Origin: Coffea arabica | Lineage: Eukaryota > Streptophyta > Magnoliopsida > Gentianales > Rubiaceae | NCBI RefSeq assembly: GCF_036785885.1 | Contig: NC_092314.1 | Span: forward strand, 18,559,638 to 18,623,637 | DNA: 64,000 nucleotides | Direction: 5' to 3' | In this document: piece after piece, positions 58,901 to 64,000 of the stretch | How positions within the stretch are numbered: position 1 is the first letter of the stretch | How the letters are laid out: the number at the start of each line of letters is the position of its first letter | Position numbers and translations under genes: made by a program | Notes under the pieces: generated by a model | What the model saw: only the letters and a program-made list of their open reading frames with translations | Database searches by the model: none | Told to the model about the DNA's origin: nothing

Positions 58901-61831
58901 TAGGGTAGCATGAATTTCACGCCCTTGGCATGCGCAAATGTTAGTCATGTTGACAGATGTGACACTGAGGCGTTTAAATTGATACTGGACTTTGTTGCTA
59001 TAGACAATTCTGCAAGAAAAGTAAAACAATTGAATGACAATCATGGTGCATATTGTGTCTTAATCACATAAAGAGGGTCTCGCCTTTTTGAATACTAATT
59101 AATCTTTGTATGAAATCCCTGTTCTGTGACTGAGACGATTGAATGAATTGTGGGACACATCTCATGGTCAGGAGACTGGACATGGACTATGAAAATTACC
59201 AGTGAAATCAGTTGAGATGTTGTAAGGAAGTGCAAGTCTAGACAAGGTTTAGTCTCTCAGATTTGGTACCTAAAACATCTCATAGAAAGGATATTCTTGC
59301 ATATGTTTCTTGGAGGTGTCAAACTACTTAGTGTGTTAAAATCTTTGGGAATAAGTATGACACACAAATAATGTTACAGGTAGAGCTAGACAAAGTCACA
59401 GGTTTTCTTGTATTTCCTTGATTCTTCTCTTCCTGAACGATCATATTCTAGCATTGTGATTAGGCTATAAACCTTCTTTTCTATTTAAAGCTTTTTTTTT
59501 GGGGGTTAAATTGACCTTTTGTTTTTCTTTTTTCTTTGGTTAAACCAATTTCAAGGCTAACACTTTAAGACGTGAGATTAAACTTTTTAAGTGAAGGAAT
59601 AGATTTTAGAGATGATTGGTCACGGCTAAGGAGATCTTGTCAGTTCCTGCTCGGGTTCTGTCAAAATTTGATCTTGGGATTTAGCAGTAAGGATAAAAAT
59701 TTGATAGCAATGTGCTTGGTTTGGTACATCTTTTGGATTTATATTGGCTGCTGTGTCTTTTAGTGGATTTTATTTTCCTCCCTTGTCCTAGGAGATGTGT
59801 GGTATTTTTCAGAGCATTACAAGACAGATGTCCAAAGAGATTGAAATGGGATTATTTCGTTCTCTTTACGTTTTAGTTTAGTAATTAGAGAAATTTTTCT
59901 TGCTTATGCCATCTGTTTACTGCATCAGCATCTATAAATTGTCACCAGAAAGTAATTGTGTGTAAATTATGTTGGGAGATAAAGTTAAAGAATATAGAAA
60001 TTTTGATCTGTGAAAAGTGATCGATAATCAGGAAATGGAGTATGGTTCAGAAGTGCTTATTGTACTTTTGCTGAGGAAGATTTTTCTGATCAGAGGTGCA
60101 TGTTGCGTGTAGTTTTTTACCAGACCATCTGTTCTACCTGATCAGGTGAAATTGTTAGGTTTTCATAGGTAACCTGATTGATTCTCACAAGTACATTGGT
60201 TTCCTTTAAAATTATGGTAACATATATTTTGTGCAAAAAAATTTCAATGGCCAAATTGATTTTACTATTACATAATGCTAGTCTGTGTGGTAATCTAAAT
60301 TCCAGTCGCTAAGATTAGTGAAAGGGCTTCTGGGAGTTTGTCTTTCTTTTCCTGTCTGTATTAGAGTATACATTCATGATCGGATAAGATGCATAAGTTG
60401 ATTTCTGTTGATTTCTGTGGTGTATGTCATTTGGCTTATGCTTTTCATTTTTATCACAAAGATCAAATAATTGTAATAATTGTAAAATATGTTTGCCATT
60501 ATTGATAGAGATATGTTACTACAGTTCAAATACAATATTTTGTAGTCTGTTTTGTGTTTTTGACTTTCTGTCTCAATGTTCCCAGAAATCAAATCCTCCA
60601 GGTGCAGTTGGGACTAGTCTTGCTTTGGAGACAATTTTGTCGCATAGTACTATGATGGATACGAAAATTTATAGGTAGTGTTTTTGCTCTCTTCTTCTTA
60701 GTGGGATTTGAGAAAATTGACCATGATATTTGATGATTAACAAAATCACTATTTATCTCCAACCCTTGTCATTTTCTCCTTCTCATTTAACTTCCCAAAA
60801 TGTTGAACACTAGAAATACCTGCAATATAAGATTGATTTCTTTAGCTCAAATGCACGTCTATCTTATTAAGAGGTAATGTAGAATGTTCTATAAGTTTTC
60901 AATGCTAGTTTTGTTGACTCCAAGTAGATAATTGTAATATACTTCATCATCTAAAGTTCTCTAATGGAGTTGGAAGCTGAAAGATGGACAAGAGGGAGTA
61001 AATAACTGGTTTCTGTTTCTACTAATTATCTGATGTTGATCTACCAAATTTTGCAGACATGATGTTGGTATCGAGGTTCTTGTTTGCTCAAGAGGAGGAG
61101 GTGGTTTACTAGTAGAGCGCATGGAACTAGTGGCTGAGCTATGGCAGCAGAATATCAAGGTCAGTAATGAGATTTATTAGAAGAATTGTGCTTTGAATCT
61201 AAGAATCTGAAACAGGCTTCAAAAATACTTGTACATCAGACTCAGTTCGTCCCCATATGTGATCCAAGCCTCACAGAACAGTATGAATATGCCAACGAGC
61301 ATGATATCAAATGTCTTGTGATCATCACTGACAGTGGTGTATCCCAAACAGATTCAGTTAAGGTAGGACAACTTATCAACTTGGTTAACTTGATCCTTTC
61401 CCATAGTCGGTACAAACTTTGAGAAGTAATCACAATTAGCTGGATTTTTTAACTTGTAATGGAAAGTAGCCATCTTTGTTGTGGGTTTCCAGTGGTGTTA
61501 TTATTTCTTAGTTTCACACAATCTTAACATTGACATACTGCACTGTTATTTAAGCTCGTTTAGTGTGCTACAATACCTCCACTGGAATAAAATACTGACT
61601 AGGAAATGCCCAAACTAAGACTACCAGATTCCTTAAAAGAATAGTTGGAGTTAAAAGCTTTTCTGAGATTATGTTTACCATTTTAAATCAACTATGTGTA
61701 TCTATTATGGGTAAGTATTAGCCATTTAGAGCTTTTGTGTTACAACTTTTGACTCCTTTAGCAGCACCCATGCGCCATAATCTAGAGCCCGCATTCAAAT
61801 GCTTTATTCCAGGAGAAGAGCACCTCATATA

Positions 61832-61862
<31 letters not shown>

Positions 61863-62024
61863 CCAGTTTGGATTGTCCTTTAAAAGTTGCTTAGCGTTTG
61901 GTTCTGTTACTAGGTTCGGCATCTTGAGCTGAAGAAGGAGAAGGAAGTTCCGAGAGAAGAACTTGTCAAGTTTCTCTCTGAGGCAATGGCAACTCAATTT
62001 AAAAACCCATCCATCTGGAACTAG
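38447..62024 (+). CDS. GCN2: eIF2-alpha kinase GCN2, complete gene, 29 exons, 1248 codons
   Basis: GCN2 senses uncharged tRNA during amino-acid starvation and other stresses and phosphorylates eIF2-alpha to lower translation initiation; it acts in the cytosol on ribosomes. Exon joining gives MGHSSKKKKKRGG at the start, then an RWD domain, kinase domain and HisRS-like region, the plant GCN2 order. The length is close to the roughly 1240 residues known for Arabidopsis. All 28 introns have GT-AG ends and consistent phase, the exon lengths sum to 3747 nt including the stop, and no internal stop occurs. The ATG sits in a strong context (GAAGAAATGG). Exon coordinates are given in the sub-entries. 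I see no truncation or missing catalytic residue, so it should be functional. Boundaries come from reading frame, splice consensus and family resemblance, not from transcripts. Confidence 0.95.
41992..43098 (+). CDS. GCN2: GCN2 exons 6-9: linker with possible degenerate pseudokinase remnant
   Basis: Exons are 41992-42402, 42596-42727, 42805-42891 and 43012-43098 (residues 154-392). The segment KGPFVYGYIDLFSG is characteristic of plant GCN2. A Ser/Glu-rich acidic linker follows, then HLLRLVCAPKGPLGDAL in exon 8. Yeast GCN2 has a pseudokinase here; in plants the region is much reduced and I can only say it occupies the same position. Exon 7 uses GTGGGC as donor. Confidence 0.85.
43191..49642 (+). 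CDS. GCN2: GCN2 exons 10-16: protein kinase domain
   Basis: Exons are 43191-43305, 44386-44503, 46352-46406, 46600-46766, 47995-48188, 49160-49305 and 49393-49642 (residues 393-740). The glycine loop GHGGFGHV begins at 431 and the ATP lysine is K453 (YAVKK). The catalytic loop HRDLTPNN is at 585-592; Thr replaces the usual Lys, as in other plant GCN2s. DFG is at 605-607, the activation loop GTYFYTAPE gives candidate phosphosites T639 and T643, and FELWHPF lies in the C-lobe. A Ser-rich insert sits between exons 13 and 14, the usual GCN2 kinase insert. Exon 11 has a tandem AGCAG acceptor. Confidence 0.93.
48823..49053. repeat. Minisatellite of about 70-85 bp units in GCN2 intron 14
   Basis: Three imperfect units each contain TCTGGGATAYGCGAAT-like, CTAGGATATACTTT and TTGGTGGGGCATTTGTAGGA blocks. 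The middle unit has an extra TTGGTGGGGCATT copy. They are confined to the intron, and exon 15 begins about 105 bp later. Confidence 0.85.
50572..62024 (+). CDS. GCN2: GCN2 exons 17-29: HisRS-like and C-terminal region
   Basis: Exons are 50572-50851, 50979-51072, 51894-51974, 52095-52151, 53581-53712, 53814-53897, 54486-54594, 54678-54814, 57018-57119, 60586-60674, 61057-61159, 61216-61362 and 61914-62024. Motifs of a class II synthetase-like fold are visible: FRQHCAKHLEVIP, YEISYVYRRAIGHSPP, ADFDIVGG, HLNHGDLLEAIW, LAVGGRYDYLL and LVCSRGGGGLL. This region binds uncharged tRNA in GCN2 but has no charging activity. The protein ends FKNPSIWN before TAG at 62022-62024. Confidence 0.9.
56319..56591. 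repeat. Tandem duplication of about 130 bp in GCN2 intron 24
   Basis: The segments at about 56319-56450 and 56459-56591 align nearly base for base (shared words include ATGGAGCTAGATCCAA, ACGTGGTATTGATTTATTG and CAAGATGTCAGCAAGAC), with a handful of substitutions. It is a local duplication without coding content. Confidence 0.9.
61827..61862. repeat. (AT)11 and poly-T tract before the last GCN2 acceptor
   Basis: Eleven AT units are followed by a T run, about 50-85 bp upstream of the exon 29 acceptor at 61912-61913. It lies where a polypyrimidine region often does, but is unusually long. Confidence 0.9.
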
Positions 62025-64000
62025 AACAGATTACTTGAACGCATTGCTACCAGGTTTTTAAAGCCACTTCATATTGTTCGTAGTTCTTTCGTACAAAAAA
62101 GTTTGCAAGATGTTTGCCATTATTTTAGAAACCTAAGTTCCTGCAGCATAACATTTCAAGCCATGTGTTTGTTACTCCATGTTGTTCCTGGGAAAGCTGT
62201 CTATCATAGGTTAAAATAAGGGCATGGAGAAGGGAGAAAAAGAAAATAAAAAGAAAGAAGAAATGGCCTTTCTGACATGTTAGTTTACGTTTGAACATCT
62301 AGTGATTTCCCAAATCCTATTGGAGCTTTTGCTTGCTTTTTTACAAACTTTAAAGCGTTTCAGTTTCAATATCGTCACATAACCTTTTTTTTTTGCACAA
62401 TAGAACTGAGAATAGGAGCACACCTTCATTAATGCATATGAATGAAAAATTCAATTGAACAGTCTTTCTGAAAGGAATCGTATTTATTCTATACTTTAAT
62501 AGTATTGATGGCTTACAGAGTTTTTCAAAAAGTAGATGCCTTGAACAATTCCACTGAGAGATACTGCATAGTTCATGTACCAATACATTTGTATATATCT
62601 TCTTTCTTAATATTCCTTTTTTTCCCCTGTTTATACACATCAAAAACCGCTTAATAAACCAATAGAAGATAGAACTCTTAGAAAATTTCATTCAGACCCA
62701 AGAATTCCAATTGGACCGTTTAATGTGGAAGGATGGGAATAATTTACTGATATTTAATCTGGACTGTTCCATTCTCATCTCATTTGCTGTTTTAGAAGTC
62801 AATGCATTGTATTTTTAAGTTTTAACTCTAATTAGATCTGCATTTCAGTCAAAATGAACAAGGCGATAGAACATCTTCTAGCAGATTGGGAATCTATCAT
62901 TGTACGTCAGGTTAACTGGGTATGTTTATTTCCACTAGGATGAGGTGAAAGATTCACACATGTAGTAGATGGAGTTCCTACATCATGCTGAGAGGGGGGA
63001 CAAGTGATAGTGGAGAATTCCTTTGAAAATTCACATTTAGTTCCATTTATGAATCAAATCTCATTTTTGGAATTGAGCTCTGAACTTGTGCGAATTTTTT
63101 TCCTTTCAGAATTAAAAGAGTTTCAGATGCCAAATATTTTTATGTTGCACGTTCGATGATCACTTGAATCATACTTTGTCACGTCCCATGGTCAGAAGTT
63201 TCCATCAAAGGATTTAGGTGCTTTTTTCGGAAATTTGATTTTGTGATTGTGGACTAACCCAATCCCTCGCTTTTATGTGCAGACTTGTATCTCTGTTTCT
63301 TCTCCATGGAAACATCATTATTGTTTGTTTGAGGAAAGATAAACAGACATCGCTAACATTATTAGCAAAAAATTTTAATTAATGTACAAAAAGGTAGATC
63401 TCCTTGAGTACGAAATTCATCTCTTTTTTTGTCTGTTTTGTTACAGAGTACTGTTTCATATACAGAACAGTAGAAAGTTAAAGTCATCAGAGAAGGGAAA
63501 GAAAATCAGAAAACAATTTTCTGCCCTCAGTTTTGCTTATATAGAGAATATTTAGTTTCTTTAGCTGTACAGTATTGTTCAAGGCGTTTAGACGATAGTT
63601 TCGCCCAATGAAAATGAAGAGACCGGCAAAGTTTTTGTTCGCAAGACAGAGAGGCATGTTTCCTTGTATATCAAATTTTGTTTCTAATCTTCTTGAAGTC
63701 CAAACTGCTTAAGCCATTTGGATTGTAATTCTAAAACATACTGTCATTTTGCTGTTTCCTAATGTGTGTGTCTAATCAGTCATCGACTACAAGGTTCACA
63801 TCTTCATATTTCTGAGTTTCTGTTTCTTTTTTACCTTTGGAGCTTTAATGCTGTATTTTCTTCGGTTTCTGTTCTTTTTGTGCTTCTGTGTCTAGAATGC
63901 CAGTATACTATCTATAGAAGAATCCTTACATGCAACATTAGAAGAGAACTTGTTCCATTAAATTGTCCATGGATCTGAGAGGGTGGTTTGCAGGAAAGAA
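62025..64000 (+). other. GCN2 3' UTR and downstream flank
   Basis: The 3' UTR end is not defined. AATAAA-type candidates occur near 62247 and 62652. A short frame starting at 62854 (MNKAIEHLLADWE) lacks support, and no downstream gene, RNA or transposon was recognised before the window ends. Confidence 0.5.

Larger units (their letters stand above)
38566..61913 (+). other. GCN2 introns: content of the larger gaps
   Basis: The largest introns are 25 (57120-60585, 3.5 kb), 24 (54815-57017, 2.2 kb), 11 (44504-46351, 1.8 kb), 20 (52152-53580, 1.4 kb) and 13 (46767-47994, 1.2 kb). Introns 1, 5, 10, 14, 16 and 18 are about 0.8-1.1 kb each. They are T-rich, as plant introns usually are, and contain no recognisable gene or RNA. 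A minisatellite (intron 14), a tandem duplication (intron 24) and microsatellites near 40322, 46915, 50372 and 52714 are the only structures noted. Confidence 0.8.

Noticed and set aside
62854..62940. Short ORF MNKAIEHLLADWE as a new gene or alternative last exon
   Set aside because: It runs for only a short distance with no domain, splice evidence or conservation that I can see.

Overview
This window is nuclear DNA from a flowering plant, most likely a eudicot. Two things dominate it: a giant Ty3/gypsy retrotransposon of the Tat/Ogre type on the left (about 1-24474, minus strand) and a complete host gene for the eIF2-alpha kinase GCN2 on the right (38447-62024, plus strand, 29 inferred exons). 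Between them lies a repeat-rich intergenic region containing fragments of most major plant transposon classes. The species cannot be named from sequence alone.

Retrotransposon block. One full unit spans 2140-24474 (about 22.3 kb) with two nearly identical LTRs of about 4.96 kb (2140-7094 and 19518-24474). Reading along the minus strand, the order is: 5' LTR, primer binding site, leader, ORF1 (plant-mobile-domain-like, split by a frame change), a short ORF that forms the N-terminal part of gag, gag-protease with a G-patch-like tail, a 284-nt intron, pol (RT, RNase H, second archaeal-type RNase H, integrase), a non-coding 3' region with a 26-28 bp minisatellite, the polypurine tract and the 3' LTR. 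Left of the second LTR the sequence does not return to host DNA. It runs again into primer binding site, leader and ORF1 (1-2139, colinear with 17379-19517). The window therefore shows part of a tandem array, LTR-internal-LTR-internal, with a period of 17378 bp.

Intergenic region, 24475-38371. The retrotransposon borders a LINE 3' end (RNase H remnant plus poly-A). Further right are a tRNA-Thr(UGU)-like gene with a weakened T arm (27141-27212, minus), several MITE-like repeats, a 1.6-kb Mutator-like element with roughly 210-bp inverted repeats that carries a piece of a Growth-Regulating-Factor-like gene (29771-31377), a 5'-truncated LINE with a perfect 18-bp target duplication (32716-34159, minus), a hAT transposase pseudogene riddled with stops (about 35078-35850, minus) and a long (CT)n microsatellite.

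GCN2. The exons join without a break into 1248 codons carrying, in order, an RWD domain, a linker, a protein kinase domain with all key catalytic motifs, and a histidyl-tRNA-synthetase-like region. Two tiny upstream ORFs, overlapping as TGATG, end 10 nt before the GCN2 start codon. Introns carry local duplications and microsatellites but no other recognisable gene. The last 2 kb of the window is 3' flank with nothing clearly coding.
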